Part shown: piece after piece, positions 17,507 to 26,304 of the stretch
How positions within the stretch are numbered: the first letter of the stretch is position 1
Layout of the letters: each line of letters begins with the position of its first letter
Origin: Pseudomonas alliivorans
GTDB lineage: Bacteria; Pseudomonadota; Gammaproteobacteria; Pseudomonadales; Pseudomonadaceae
Assembly (NCBI RefSeq): GCF_017826695.1
Contig: NZ_JAFFZW010000001.1
Span: 620,001 to 684,000, forward strand
DNA: 64,000 bases
Direction: 5' to 3'
Made by a program: the position numbers and the translations under genes
Notes under the pieces: model-generated
The model's database searches: none
The model's input: only the letters and a program-made list of their open reading frames with translations
What the model was told of the DNA's origin: nothing

Positions 17507-18085
17507 ATGACCACCTCTGGCTCGACCGCCCAGCTCCCGGCCCCGTTGATACTCGCCGACCATCCTGCGCTGGATCTGCTCAACACCCGGATGATGATTG
17601 ACGGGCAGCGCCGCGATCTGTTGACCGGTCACGCGTCGGCGATTCAATGGCTTGAACAGGTTGGTCTGGGAAGTGATGCGTTCGATGAGCGATTGCTCGA
17701 TGAACTGCAAGAACTGCGCGGGAGCATCGAACAGCTTGTCCAGGCGCGTCTGGAGAACCGCATTGCGGATCCGTCACGACTGAATACCTTTCTGCTCAGG
17801 GCTGTGCCGCAGTTGGTATGGGAACCGTCAAGAGGTCCGGAACTGGACCGTTTCTGTCAGCGGAATGCGACGGATCGCGTCGTGGCGGAGATCGCTTTTG
17901 CGGCCGCGCAATTGCTGGCCGAGGGTGACTCGTCGCTGCTGCGCAAATGTGAGAGCCATGAATGCTCGCTCATGTTTTATGACCGCACCAAATCGCACAA
18001 ACGTCGCTGGTGCAGCATGGCGCTGTGCGGTAATCGGCATAAGGTGGCGGAGTTTCGCAAGCGCAAGCAGGACGCGAAAGGCTAG
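17507..18085 (+). CDS. CGNR zinc-finger transcriptional regulator (ABATE domain)
   Basis: A 192-residue protein starting MTTSGSTAQLPAPLILADHPALDLLNT, seven bases after AGGAG. The N-terminal part is an ABATE domain (DHPALDLLNT is its opening signature). The C-terminal zinc-finger motif is C..HEC..MFYD.....RRWCSMALCGNRHKVAEFRKR, the CGNR signature. Such proteins are putative stress-linked regulators in Gram-negative and actinobacterial genomes. No target is suggested by the surroundings. It is a monocistronic gene, convergent with the next. Confidence 0.88.
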   Translation: MTTSGSTAQLPAPLILADHPALDLLNTRMMIDGQRRDLLTGHASAIQWLEQVGLGSDAFDERLLDELQELRGSIEQLVQARLENRIADPSRLNTFLLRAVPQLVWEPSRGPELDRFCQRNATDRVVAEIAFAAAQLLAEGDSSLLRKCESHECSLMFYDRTKSHKRRWCSMALCGNRHKVAEFRKRKQDAKG

Positions 18086-18092
18086 GTTGCGT

Positions 18093-18464
18093 TCAAGGTT
18101 TGCAGATACTGCCTGCTATCGCATCCAGTTCGCGATCATAGCTGGCGCGCTCTGCGGCACTGAGAAACCCCTGGGTCTTCACGAAGCCTGCGCTGTCGGA
18201 ACGGATTTTCTCAATACGGATGTACAGCGGGTCAGCCTGCTTTTGCGTCAAGCGGCCGGCTCTGTACAGGCTGCCGATGTCCGCCTGCAACACGCTCGCT
18301 CTCGTGGAAATATGCGCTTCGTTTCTGTCGGTGATCGTGCCACCGGTCCGGCCTTCAAGCGCTCGCTGTTCAACAAGGTTGCAGCCTGACAAAACCGGTT
18401 TTGGTTCAGCTGCAACGGCGCTCAGGCTCAGGGCAGCTAAGGCAGCAGCTACAAGAATTTTCAT
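18093..18464 (-). CDS. Small secreted protein of unknown function
   Basis: A 123-residue protein starting MKILVAAALAALSLSAVAAEPKP, a clear Sec signal peptide cleaved near VAA-EP. AGGAAA precedes the ATG; the open frame extends 18 codons upstream without support. The mature part has two cysteines (SGCNL and SICKP at the C-terminus) that could form one disulfide, and is largely helical and charged. I do not recognise a named family. It follows the PRISE-like reductase gene by 66 bp on the same strand and may be co-transcribed. Confidence 0.7.
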   Translation of the reverse strand: MKILVAAALAALSLSAVAAEPKPVLSGCNLVEQRALEGRTGGTITDRNEAHISTRASVLQADIGSLYRAGRLTQKQADPLYIRIEKIRSDSAGFVKTQGFLSAAERASYDRELDAIAGSICKP

Positions 18465-18530
18465 GGGGTTTCCTGTCATCGTGGGACCGGCCGGGTCAGC
18501 CCGGACGGTCCCGATCATGGGGGTGTTGAT

Positions 18531-19592
18531 TCAAGGAATCAAACGCTCGCGACGCAGTTTTTCAAACACTTCGAAAAACGCGTCGTCGCTCGCCTTGAAT
18601 GCGGTAAAGCCCAGTTTGCGACTTTTCGACATGTCGGTGACGACTTCGATCGGGCGACCCAGGTCGGCATCGGTGTGCCACGGCGAGATCAGACGATTGA
18701 TATCGCTTTCCTTGAGCTGGTGCTTGCTGACGATCTCGCTCCATGCATTCTGATCATCGGCCATTTGCTCTTCCAGCGGCGCGGGCTGCGCGGGGAAGTC
18801 GGCGGCCTGCAGACCGAAGTAGTCGGCGATCTGGCCCCACATCCAGCTCCAGCGGAACACATCACCGTTGGTAATGTTGAAGGCCTGATTGGCGGCTTCC
18901 GGGGTCGTCGCTGCCCACAGCTGTTGCTGAGCGAGCTGGCGGGCATCGGTCATGTCGGTGAGGCTGTCCCACTGGACGCGCGAGCCCGGGAATACGAAAG
19001 GACGGCCAGTGGCCTTGCAGATCGTGGCGTAGACGGCCAGCGTGGTCGCCATGTTCATCGCGTTGCCGACTGCCACGCCGGTCACGGTGTGAGGGCGATG
19101 CACGCTCCAGGTGAAGCCGTCTTTCTCGGCAGCGGCGTAGACCTCATCTTCCTGTGCGTAGTAGAAATTCTCGATGTCGAGGCGCGGCTGGGTTTCCCTG
19201 AACGGTGTCTGGGGCAGCGTGCCTTTGCCATAGGCTTCGAACGGGCCGAGGTAATGTTTCAGACCGGTCACCAGCGCCACGTGCTGCACGCTTTTGGCTG
19301 GGCGGACGGCGTCCAGCACATTGCGCACCATGGCCGCGTTGACGCGGATATTCTCGGCCTCAGTGGCCTGGCGCGACCATGTGGTGATGAACACGTGAGT
19401 CGGCTTGAGATCGGCCAGCGCGGCGTTGAGCGATGCCGGATCCTGAAGGTCGGCAGCCACTGGAATCACGCCGGGCACGGACGAGGGGCTACGGGAGAGA
19501 GCGGCCACCTGCCAATTGTGTTCCAGCAACAATTGCGTGATTGCGCTACCGACAATGCCACTTGCGCCAACAACCAGAGCGGTCTGGGTCAT
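18531..19592 (-). CDS. PRISE-like SDR family oxidoreductase
   Basis: A 353-residue extended short-chain dehydrogenase. The start MTQTALVVGASGIVGSAI follows AGGAG. Features are the nucleotide-binding motif GASGIVGSA, the TTWSRQ segment, VALVTGLKHYLGPFEAY, ENFYYAQED (the NFYY-type active-site sequence of progesterone 5-beta-reductase/iridoid synthase-like enzymes) and SVHRPHTVTGVAVGN. These enzymes reduce activated C=C bonds using NADPH. Bacterial members have unknown natural substrates, possibly enones from plants. Confidence 0.85.
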   Translation of the reverse strand: MTQTALVVGASGIVGSAITQLLLEHNWQVAALSRSPSSVPGVIPVAADLQDPASLNAALADLKPTHVFITTWSRQATEAENIRVNAAMVRNVLDAVRPAKSVQHVALVTGLKHYLGPFEAYGKGTLPQTPFRETQPRLDIENFYYAQEDEVYAAAEKDGFTWSVHRPHTVTGVAVGNAMNMATTLAVYATICKATGRPFVFPGSRVQWDSLTDMTDARQLAQQQLWAATTPEAANQAFNITNGDVFRWSWMWGQIADYFGLQAADFPAQPAPLEEQMADDQNAWSEIVSKHQLKESDINRLISPWHTDADLGRPIEVVTDMSKSRKLGFTAFKASDDAFFEVFEKLRRERLIP

Positions 19593-19670
19593 GGGGTTTC
19601 TCCTGTGAATGAATGAACAGTCATGGAGGTTCTGAACCACTTTGTACCAGACGGTTCAATCTGATCGTCG

Positions 19671-19820
19671 TCAGTCGGTTGGTGCAGGCTTCGCTTTGTG
19701 TCTGCGACAACGCTCCGAGCAGTAGCGCACTTCGTCCCAGCAACGCGCCCACTTTTTCCGCCAGGTGAACGGCAGTCCGCACACGATGCAGGTCTTGACC
19801 GGAAGCTCGCTTTTTTTCAC
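19671..19820 (-). CDS. DUF2256 zinc-ribbon-like small protein
   Basis: A 49-residue protein too short for routine ORF listing. It starts at a GTG that overlaps the stop of the photolyase gene (GTGA), so it is translationally coupled to it. The translation contains [22 protein letters not shown] and then YCSERCRR, the DUF2256 signature: two CxxC-type pairs with a central tryptophan-rich W(R)[13 protein letters not shown]2256 proteins are repeatedly found next to cryptochrome/photolyase genes. Their function is unknown. Confidence 0.85.
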   Translation of the reverse strand: MKKSELPVKTCIVCGLPFTWRKKWARCWDEVRYCSERCRRHKAKPAPTD

Positions 19821-21355
19821 AGCGAATCCCCGGCATCCAGTCTGGCGAGCAGTGCCTGACCCCGATCCCAGAGCGCATCCAGCTTGGTGTCTTGCATACG
19901 GTCCAGGTTCTTGTACACCATGCCCAGGCGTTGATTGCTGCGCAGCAGGTCGCTATGGCGCATCAGAAAATGCCAGTACAGCGCATTGAACGGGCAGGCG
20001 TCTTCCGTGGTGCTTTCGCTCACTTTGTAATGGCAGTCGCGGCAGTAATTCGACATGCGCTTGATGTACTGGCCGCTGGCGCAGTAGGGTTTGGAACCCA
20101 GATACCCGCCGTCGGCGTGCATGACCATGCCCAGCGTGTTGGGCAGCTCGACCCAGTCGAAGGCATCCATGTAGATCGCCAGATACCATTCGCAGATTTC
20201 AGTCGGTGCGATGCCCGCGAGCAGGGCGAAGTTGCCGGTGACCATCAGCCGTTGAATGTGATGCGCGTAGGCGTACTCCAGGCTCTGGCCGATGGCCTGA
20301 CGCATGCAATTCATCTTCGTGTCGCCGGTCCAGTAGAACTCTGGAAGCGCCCGGGTGTTGCCGAACCGGTTGCCGGTGGCATATTCCGGCATTCTCAACC
20401 AGTAAACGCCGCGCACGTACTCGCGCCATCCGATCAACTGGCGAATGAAGCCCTCGGCGGCGTTCAGGGCAATCTGCCCCGACCAGTACGCCGACTCCAC
20501 ATCGCTGCACACCTGGCGCAGATCCAGCAGACCGATGTTCAGTGCCGCGCTGATGCGGGCATGGAACAGGAACGGCTCGTTGCTGGCCATGGCGTCCTGA
20601 TAGTCACCGAAGGCGGCCAGGCCGAAATCCAGAAAGTACGCCCAGAGCGCCTGGGCATCGGCGTGGGTCACCGGGTAGTCGAACGTATCCACTGCACCGT
20701 AATGGCTGGAGAAACGCGCTTTCACCAGTGTTATTACCTGGAGGGTGATGGTGTCTGGCGCGAAGCGTGCGGGGTAGGGCGCGGTGACGCCCTTGGGCAG
20801 CGCCTTGCGGTTTTCGGCGTCGAAGTTCCAGGCACCTCCCACCGGTGTGCCGTCACCATTGAGCAGCAGCCGACTCTTTCGGCGCATTTCGCGGTAGAAG
20901 AATTCCATGCGCAACTGCTTCTTGCCCTGTGCCCAGGCCGAAAATTCGTTGCGCGAGCACAGGAAACGGCCATCGGCATGCCACTGGATCGGCAGGTCCG
21001 TGTCCTTGATGGACTGCTCCAGACGCCAGTCGCCGCATTCGGTGATGTGCACTTCGTCAGCCTGCAACAGCGAATGCCAGCGGTGCAGCTCACCGGGCAC
21101 CGACCCTGTGTTATCCGGGTCGTCAAGGGAGACGTACTGCACCTGAAAACCACGGTCGCGCAGGGTTTCCGCGAAGTGGCGCATGGCGCTGAAGATCAGA
21201 ATGATCTTTTGCGGGTGATGCGGCACATGGCTGGCTTCTTCCATCACTTCGACCAGCAAGACCGTATCGCGCTCTGCATTCAGACCTTGCAGCGACGCCA
21301 GGTCGAAGGACAACTGATCGCCGAGGACAAGGCACAGACGTTTAGGTGCTTTCAT
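19817..21355 (-). CDS. FeS-type bacterial photolyase/cryptochrome
   Basis: A 512-residue flavoprotein of the iron-sulfur bacterial cryptochrome/(6-4) photolyase group. It begins [18 protein letters not shown] as in these proteins. Later segments include [53 protein letters not shown] and [10 protein letters not shown]. Cysteines in KMNCMRQ, NYCRDC and EDACPFN fit the four ligands of the [4Fe-4S] cluster. Characterised relatives repair (6-4) photoproducts with blue light. It is preceded at 37 bp by the Nudix gene and followed by the coupled DUF2256 gene, in the nrtR operon. Confidence 0.9.
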   Translation of the reverse strand: MKAPKRLCLVLGDQLSFDLASLQGLNAERDTVLLVEVMEEASHVPHHPQKIILIFSAMRHFAETLRDRGFQVQYVSLDDPDNTGSVPGELHRWHSLLQADEVHITECGDWRLEQSIKDTDLPIQWHADGRFLCSRNEFSAWAQGKKQLRMEFFYREMRRKSRLLLNGDGTPVGGAWNFDAENRKALPKGVTAPYPARFAPDTITLQVITLVKARFSSHYGAVDTFDYPVTHADAQALWAYFLDFGLAAFGDYQDAMASNEPFLFHARISAALNIGLLDLRQVCSDVESAYWSGQIALNAAEGFIRQLIGWREYVRGVYWLRMPEYATGNRFGNTRALPEFYWTGDTKMNCMRQAIGQSLEYAYAHHIQRLMVTGNFALLAGIAPTEICEWYLAIYMDAFDWVELPNTLGMVMHADGGYLGSKPYCASGQYIKRMSNYCRDCHYKVSESTTEDACPFNALYWHFLMRHSDLLRSNQRLGMVYKNLDRMQDTKLDALWDRGQALLARLDAGDSL

Positions 21356-21392
21356 TCAGGCAGCATCCAGAAATGCAGGGCAAAGGTGATCA

Positions 21393-21932
21393 TCAGGCAT
21401 CAGTGTGGCAGCTCAGCAGGGTCAACGCGGACAGCGTGTGGCCGTCAGTGATTTCACCTCTGAGAATCATGTGCTGAACGTCTTTGATGCTCTTGATCAT
21501 GATGTTATCCACCTCACCGTCGGTTTCTCCGCTGACGTCGCCCGACACTTCGACGATGCACACGGAAACGGCGCTGGCCAGCAGTGAAGTGTTGCTGTGC
21601 AGCTTGCCGATCTCGGTGGTGTTCAGGGCCACCATGCCGGTTTCCTCAAGCAGCTCGCGTACGGCGGCTTGCACTGCGGTTTCACCGTCATCGATCTTGC
21701 CACGCGGGAATTCGATGGACATCCGGCCGATGGCGCGACGCATCAGCGACGCCAGCACCACACGCCCATCCGGCAGAACCGGCACGACCACTACGCCGTT
21801 GATGGGCTTGGGCTCTTTGATGATCTTGTAGCCCTGGCCTTCGGGCCGGGTTCCGTCATTGACGTCGATGACGTCGAAGAACCGGGTGCTCAACAGAGTG
21901 GTGATAACAGGTTGTTTCGTAGGGGCGCTCAT
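21393..21932 (-). CDS. Nudix hydrolase, ADP-ribose pyrophosphatase-like
   Basis: A 179-residue Nudix protein. The second ATG (MSAPTKQP) is preferred because AAGGA lies seven bases upstream of it. The Nudix box is intact: GKIDDGETAVQAAVRELLEETGM (G-x5-E-x7-RELxEExG), preceded by a beta-strand domain with NGVVVVPVLPDGRVVLASLMRRAIGRMSIEFPRG as in NudF/ADP-ribose pyrophosphatases. In this locus it may clear ADP-ribose or another NAD breakdown product so that its parts can be reused. The operon position between nrtR and the photolyase gene supports a link to NAD metabolism, by inference. Confidence 0.87.
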   Translation of the reverse strand: MSAPTKQPVITTLLSTRFFDVIDVNDGTRPEGQGYKIIKEPKPINGVVVVPVLPDGRVVLASLMRRAIGRMSIEFPRGKIDDGETAVQAAVRELLEETGMVALNTTEIGKLHSNTSLLASAVSVCIVEVSGDVSGETDGEVDNIMIKSIKDVQHMILRGEITDGHTLSALTLLSCHTDA

Positions 21933-21964
21933 GTGCATGTCCTTGGCTGGTTCGTCACGTCTTT

Positions 21965-22678
21965 TCAGGCAAACGAACGATCAAAGTAGAAAATCCTGCC
22001 AGGCTTGAGGTTCTCGACCGTCGCCTGCGCCTTGATGCCTTCGCCGGACTTCTTGCGGCCGGTTTCCTTTATATAACCTTCTTCCGTCAGTTTGATCAGC
22101 CGCTGGCGCATGCTCGACTTGAGGACCGGTCGGCCCAGCGACACAGAGTAAATGGTGGTCGCTTCCGGCGCGCTGAATTCATTGCCCAGAAACAGCAGGG
22201 GCAGGCTTGAGTAGAGCGACTTCGAATACAAACGTTCAGCGGTCTGATCGATGAGGTCGTTGTGGTCGAAAGGCAGCAGGCTTTCGCGACTCAGCAGCGC
22301 CTGAAGCGGCACGAATTGCTGTCGCTCGTTCAGCTTGGCGTCCTGATCGAGGATGGCGAGGTAGAAGGTCGACGACGACCAGCATCTGGGGTCTCGGAAC
22401 GCGTTGCCCACGGTGCCGACCTGCTCGATATAGCCAAGCCTGACGCCGATCTTTTCCGACTCGATCAGGCGCTTGACCCCGGCGTCCATCGACACATCGC
22501 GCACTTCACCATTGAGTACCAGGCCTGGCAGCGCCCAGCTTTCGGCAAAAGGCTCGCTGGGGCGTTTGTGCAGCAGAACCTCGAGCGCATGGGTCTTGCG
22601 GCAGTAGCGCAGAACCACGAGGTCGATGGTGTGCAGATAGTCCATTTTCGGCGAGGTGTCGTGTTCGGTCTGGCTCAT
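21965..22678 (-). CDS. nrtR: NrtR-type Nudix-HTH transcriptional regulator of NAD metabolism
   Basis: A 237-residue regulator. The start MSQTEHDTSP is used; it comes two bases after the adenylyltransferase stop. The N-terminal Nudix-like domain begins DLVVLRYCRKTHALEVLLHKRPSEPFAESWALPG, but the Nudix box is degenerate (GVKRLIESEKIGV in place of RExxEExG), as usual for NrtR, which senses ADP-ribose rather than hydrolysing it. The C-terminal winged helix includes LGRPVLKSSMRQRLIKLTEEGYIKETGRKKSGEG. The two palindromes at 23248-23266 and 23391-23409 between the divergent operons are the obvious targets. It should repress NAD salvage when NAD is plentiful. Confidence 0.88.
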   Translation of the reverse strand: MSQTEHDTSPKMDYLHTIDLVVLRYCRKTHALEVLLHKRPSEPFAESWALPGLVLNGEVRDVSMDAGVKRLIESEKIGVRLGYIEQVGTVGNAFRDPRCWSSSTFYLAILDQDAKLNERQQFVPLQALLSRESLLPFDHNDLIDQTAERLYSKSLYSSLPLLFLGNEFSAPEATTIYSVSLGRPVLKSSMRQRLIKLTEEGYIKETGRKKSGEGIKAQATVENLKPGRIFYFDRSFA

Positions 22679-22679
22679 G

Positions 22680-23225
22680 TCAAACGGCACCTGATGCGTA
22701 AATGTCGTAGTTTACCGGATCAAGCCCTGGCGCAACCCAGTGAGGCGGGAGCGGGGCGCCCTTCAGCACCTGCTTGCGCACAGCGGTACTGCGTACGCCT
22801 ATCTGTTCGGGGGCGATGATTACGGAGAAGGTTTCAAGCAGCTCTGGTCCCAGATAGAAGCTGGGCAGGGCGTCAGCCACGTCCTGCCCGACCACCAGTG
22901 CGATGCTTTTCGGCGTGCAGCCTGTCGTGTTCGCAAGGCAGGTCAGCAGGTTGAAACTGTAGACAGGGCCTGGGCTCTGGTTGAAGAGTTCTCGTTCGAT
23001 ATCGCTGACCGACAGCTCACCGCCGCACTGATTGCGAACGTTGTCGGTAATAAGGCGCAGCCACTGGAGACGAAGGTCGTAATCCACCATGACCTTGCCA
23101 TAAGGGTGCTGATAAGACGGCACCACCAAGGTGAGCCTCGCCTCTCGGGAAGCGTGGATCATGACGTTGGCATGGCCGGCGTGGGGCGGATTGAAGGCTC
23201 CGCCGTAGACTGCAATCTCATACAT
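22680..23225 (-). CDS. Nicotinamide/nicotinate mononucleotide adenylyltransferase
   Basis: A 181-residue nucleotidyltransferase. The start MYEIAVYGGAFNPPHAGH follows GGAG. The ATP-binding motif GGAFNPPHAGH and the C-terminal VRSTAVRKQV (ISSTxxR motif) are diagnostic of NMN/NaMN adenylyltransferases. The enzyme joins NMN or NaMN to AMP, forming NAD or deamido-NAD. The housekeeping nadD is normally elsewhere, so this is probably a second, salvage-linked enzyme. It is the first gene of the leftward operon and lies just downstream of an NrtR site. Confidence 0.87.
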   Translation of the reverse strand: MYEIAVYGGAFNPPHAGHANVMIHASREARLTLVVPSYQHPYGKVMVDYDLRLQWLRLITDNVRNQCGGELSVSDIERELFNQSPGPVYSFNLLTCLANTTGCTPKSIALVVGQDVADALPSFYLGPELLETFSVIIAPEQIGVRSTAVRKQVLKGAPLPPHWVAPGLDPVNYDIYASGAV

Positions 23226-23247
23226 GGCGTTTCTCCTGTTGAGATAA

Positions 23248-23266
23248 AAGTACACTAGATGTACTT
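23248..23266. promoter_or_regulatory. NrtR operator, leftward operon
   Basis: AAGTACA-N5-TGTACTT, a perfect 7-bp-arm palindrome, 22 bp upstream of the adenylyltransferase start. The same arms recur at 23391-23409. Confidence 0.8.
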
Positions 23267-23381
23267 ATTGGGCAATCACCTCGTGCGCGCAGGTTCTTCA
23301 GTGCCTCGAAGCTTCCAGGGATATTGGGGGGTCCATTCATCCTGCGTTTCTTACCCATTTGAAAATGAGTTGAAATTGGCG

Positions 23382-23410
23382 TTGACGTAAAAGTACATCA
23401 GGTGTACTTT
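23382..23410 (+). promoter_or_regulatory. pncA promoter with overlapping NrtR operator
   Basis: The -35 TTGACG (23382-23387), 17 bp, and -10 TACTTT (23405-23410) lie under the palindrome AAGTACA-N5-TGTACTT (23391-23409). A repressor bound here would block RNA polymerase directly. Confidence 0.75.
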
Positions 23411-23436
23411 TGTTTCATGTAAACGAGGAACACATC

Positions 23437-24078
23437 ATGAATGCCAACAAGATCAAGACTGCTTCGTTCGATGTCGATGCCCAGAAAAGCTTCACGCCGT
23501 TGTGCCCTGACGAGCTACCCGTCAGCGGGGGAGACCAGATTGGTGAAGCGCTCAACTTTATGGCGACCTTTGCCCGACTGCGCCTGGGTAGCAAGGACGC
23601 TCACGCTGTGAATGCGCCCTGGATCGTTGAAACCCATGAAGGCATGCTCCAGCCAACCGGGCTGAAGCACGCCGACCTGACCTGGGTGAGCCACTGCATA
23701 CCGGGCACCGAAGGCTTCAAGCTGCTGGATGTGTTGCCTGAGCCACTCGAATACGACTACTTCGTCTGGAAGGGCGTAGAGCCGGATCTGCATCCCTACG
23801 GAGCGGTTTGGCATGATCTGGATGAAAAACTGTCCACAGGCGTTATCGAATACCTGACAGCCAACGGGATCGAACGCGTGATCGTCGGCGGCCTTGCGCT
23901 GGACTTCTGCGTCAAGACCACCGCCCTGCAGTTGGCCAGAGCCGGATTTGTCGTGGTGCTTTATGTGCCTGCCTGCCGGGGTATCAGCGAAGAGGGTTCG
24001 CTGATGGCACTGGCTGAAATGGTGCAGGCCGGCATTCTGATTGCCAACACTGCGCAAGAATTGACCGAATTGGCCTGA
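23437..24078 (+). CDS. pncA: Nicotinamidase
   Basis: A 213-residue isochorismatase-fold amidase. The start MNANKIKTASFDVDAQKSFTP is the first ATG after the operator and follows GAGGAA. The catalytic triad is recognisable: Asp in FDVDAQ, the lysine in FVWKGVEPDLHPY and Cys in GLALDFCVKTTAL. PncA hydrolyses nicotinamide to nicotinate, the first step of deamidating NAD salvage. It is the first gene of pncA-pncB-nadE, directly under an NrtR-controlled promoter. The gap to pncB is 16 bp. Confidence 0.9.
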   Translation: MNANKIKTASFDVDAQKSFTPLCPDELPVSGGDQIGEALNFMATFARLRLGSKDAHAVNAPWIVETHEGMLQPTGLKHADLTWVSHCIPGTEGFKLLDVLPEPLEYDYFVWKGVEPDLHPYGAVWHDLDEKLSTGVIEYLTANGIERVIVGGLALDFCVKTTALQLARAGFVVVLYVPACRGISEEGSLMALAEMVQAGILIANTAQELTELA

Positions 24079-24094
24079 GGCCTGGGAGACAGAC

Positions 24095-25300
24095 ATGGAA
24101 AGTGTTTACGATTTCAGCAAACCGATCGTGCGTTCGCCGACTGACGACGACATGTACAAGCTGTCGATGGGGCAGGCGATCTACCACGCCTATCCCAGCG
24201 CCGATACCGAATGGGCGCTGCGGGTTCGCTCTCAGGACGATCTGACGCCGTACATCAATGAAATCCGCGAAGCAGTCGATCAGCTTCAGGAGCTGGAAAG
24301 CAGTCAGGACATGCTGCGTCATCTGCGTGGCATTCCTTACATCAGCACCGACTACATCGATTATCTGGAGGATTTTCGCCTCAAGCCGCGCTTCGTCAAG
24401 GTCGGCGAGAAGGACGGTCAGCTGGAAATCCGTGCACGCGGTCCGTGGGTTGGCGTTTCGCCGTTCGAGGTCAAGATTCTGGCCATCGTCAGCGAGATTC
24501 GTAACCGTCACGTCTACCCGGACCTGTCTCTGGAGCAGGTGCGTGAAAGTCTCTACAAGAAGTTCGACTGGTTGAAAGCCAATGCCACGACGGAAGAACT
24601 GGCGGCGTTCAAGGTCGCCGATTTCGGCACGCGTCGCAGGATTTCGTACCTGGCCCAGGAAGAAGTCGTGCGCACCATGATGCGCGACTTTCCCGGTGAG
24701 TTCGTCGGCACCAGCAACATTCAACTGGCCCGCGAATTCGATATTCGCGCCGTGGGCACACAGGCTCACGAATGGTTTCAGGCGCATCAGCAACTGGGGC
24801 CACGTCTGGTCGACAGCCAGAAAGCGGCGCTGGACGGCTGGATCAAGGAGTACCGGGGTGATCCGGGACTGACCCTGGCCGACTGCATCAATCAGGACGC
24901 CTTCCTGCGTGACTTCGATTCGTACTACGCCAAGCTGTTCGACGGTTGCCGTCACGACTCGGGTGATCCGCTGGTGTGGGGCGACCGCATGATTGCGCAC
25001 TACGAATCGCTGCGCATCGACCCGCAGACCAAGACGCTGATCTTCAGCGATGGCTTGAATCTGGGCGACAAGGCGCTGCGAATCCTGCGTCACTTCCGGG
25101 GGCGCATCAACGTTTCCTTCGGCATCGGCACTGACCTCACCAACGGCGTCGAGGGCGTGAAGCCGCTCAGCATCGTGATGAAAATGGTCAATTGTCAGGG
25201 CCAGCCCGTGGCCAAGATCTCCGATGCGCCCGGCAAGAGCCAGTGTGAATCGCCGGAGTTTCTGTCGTACCTCAAGCAGGTTTTTCAGGTCAAGGAGTAA
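24095..25300 (+). CDS. pncB: Nicotinate phosphoribosyltransferase
   Basis: A 401-residue enzyme converting nicotinate and PRPP to NaMN. Motifs visible: SPTDDDMYKLSMGQAIYHAYP at the N-terminus, VADFGTRRRISY, FVGTSNIQLAREFDIRAVGTQAHEWFQAHQ (containing the phosphorylated histidine region), GCRHDSGDP and LIFSDGLNLGDKALRI. The length matches E. coli PncB. A GGGAG ribosome-binding site precedes the ATG. It is middle gene of the salvage operon and is followed by nadE after 7 bp. Confidence 0.92.
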   Translation: MESVYDFSKPIVRSPTDDDMYKLSMGQAIYHAYPSADTEWALRVRSQDDLTPYINEIREAVDQLQELESSQDMLRHLRGIPYISTDYIDYLEDFRLKPRFVKVGEKDGQLEIRARGPWVGVSPFEVKILAIVSEIRNRHVYPDLSLEQVRESLYKKFDWLKANATTEELAAFKVADFGTRRRISYLAQEEVVRTMMRDFPGEFVGTSNIQLAREFDIRAVGTQAHEWFQAHQQLGPRLVDSQKAALDGWIKEYRGDPGLTLADCINQDAFLRDFDSYYAKLFDGCRHDSGDPLVWGDRMIAHYESLRIDPQTKTLIFSDGLNLGDKALRILRHFRGRINVSFGIGTDLTNGVEGVKPLSIVMKMVNCQGQPVAKISDAPGKSQCESPEFLSYLKQVFQVKE

Positions 25301-25307
25301 GGACATC

Positions 25308-26144
25308 ATGAATACGCAAACCAGTCTGCAAACCGAGATCCAGTCAGCCTTGGGCATTGACCGAGGCATCACCGACGCTGCCAGCGTGAACGCCGAAATC
25401 GCCCGACGCATCGGCTTCATCAAAGGCGTGCTGCTTGAGTCCGGCGCCAAAGCGCTGGTGCTGGGCATCAGCGGCGGGGTGGACTCATCGACCACTGGAC
25501 GCCTCTGCCAGCTCGCGGTCAATGAGCTGAAAGGCGATGGTCACAATGTGAAGTTCGTTGCCGTGCGTCTGCCTTACAAGACTCAGGCCGATGAACACGA
25601 TGCTCAGGCGGCATTGAGCTTTATCCAGCCCGACCTGATCACCCACGTGAATATTGCCGGTGCGGTCGACAGCGTGATGGACGAAATCTCCATCGAAGGC
25701 CTGGAACCGAGCCCGGAGCTGACCGATTTTGCCAAGGGCAACGTCAAGGCCCGTACCCGGATGCTGGCGCAGTATGCAATTGCCAACTTCGTCGGTGGTC
25801 TGGTGGTCGGGACCGACCACGCCGCCGAGGCCGTGATGGGGTTCTTCACCAAGTTCGGCGACGGCGCCTGCGACCTGGCACCGTTGAGCGGTCTTGCCAA
25901 AGGTCAGGTTCGTCTGCTTGCAAGTGCGCTGGGTGCGCCGGCCCACCTCGTCAGCAAGCCCCCGACGGCCGACCTTGAAGACCTGGATCCGGGCAAGCTG
26001 GACGAAGTGGCGTACGGCTGCACCTACGACGACATCGACAACTACCTGCTGGGCAAGGATGTGTCGGCATCGGCTGCGACGATCATCGAAGCGGCTTACC
26101 TCAAGACTGCTCACAAGCGTGAATTGCCGATTTCTCCTGTCTGA
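25308..26144 (+). CDS. nadE: NAD synthetase, ammonia-dependent
   Basis: A 278-residue NadE. The start MNTQTSLQTEIQ follows GTAAGGA; the open frame reaches upstream into pncB without support. The ATP pyrophosphatase loop is LGISGGVDSSTTGRL. Other family segments are QYAIANFVGGLVVGTDHAAEAVMGFFTKFGDGACDLAPLSGLAKGQVR and KPPTADLEDLDPGKLDEVAYG. It has no N-terminal glutaminase domain, so it uses ammonia. It completes NAD formation from deamido-NAD and ends the pncA-pncB-nadE operon. Confidence 0.92.
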   Translation: MNTQTSLQTEIQSALGIDRGITDAASVNAEIARRIGFIKGVLLESGAKALVLGISGGVDSSTTGRLCQLAVNELKGDGHNVKFVAVRLPYKTQADEHDAQAALSFIQPDLITHVNIAGAVDSVMDEISIEGLEPSPELTDFAKGNVKARTRMLAQYAIANFVGGLVVGTDHAAEAVMGFFTKFGDGACDLAPLSGLAKGQVRLLASALGAPAHLVSKPPTADLEDLDPGKLDEVAYGCTYDDIDNYLLGKDVSASAATIIEAAYLKTAHKRELPISPV

Positions 26145-26187
26145 AGTCCTGCGCTGATCACCGGTCAACCTACGTCGTCAGCGCGTA

Positions 26188-26215
26188 TAGGGACGCAGAG
26201 CATCCAGCGTCCCTA
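26188..26215 (+). terminator. Hairpin after nadE
   Basis: TAGGGACGC and GCGTCCCTA with a ten-base loop; perfect 9-bp stem 43 bp past the nadE stop. No U-run follows, so termination may be incomplete. Confidence 0.5.
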
Positions 26216-26233
26216 ACGTTGTCGTCTAAATCG

Positions 26234-26286
26234 GTGTATACGCTTGAATTGTGATTTAAAGATGTTGAGTATACGCAGCGTGTATA
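26234..26286. promoter_or_regulatory. Paired TATAC-containing palindromes before the HTH-ATCase gene
   Basis: GTGTATACGC at 26234-26243 (contains GTATAC) and TATACGC-N3-GTGTATA at 26270-26286. The second ends 18 bp before the ATG at 26305, so it must overlap the promoter or the start of the mRNA. It is a likely operator for the helix-turn-helix carried by the encoded protein. Confidence 0.55.
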
Positions 26287-26304
26287 TTCGACTCGGTCTT
26301 TCAC

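Noticed and set aside
19621..19878. 85-codon minus-strand frame near the photolyase 3' end
   Set aside because: It is the wrong frame; the real gene here is the coupled DUF2256 frame at 19671-19820.
19892..21451. A 519-codon plus-strand open frame opposite the photolyase gene
   Set aside because: Antisense to a clear photolyase, no recognisable motifs or ribosome-binding site.
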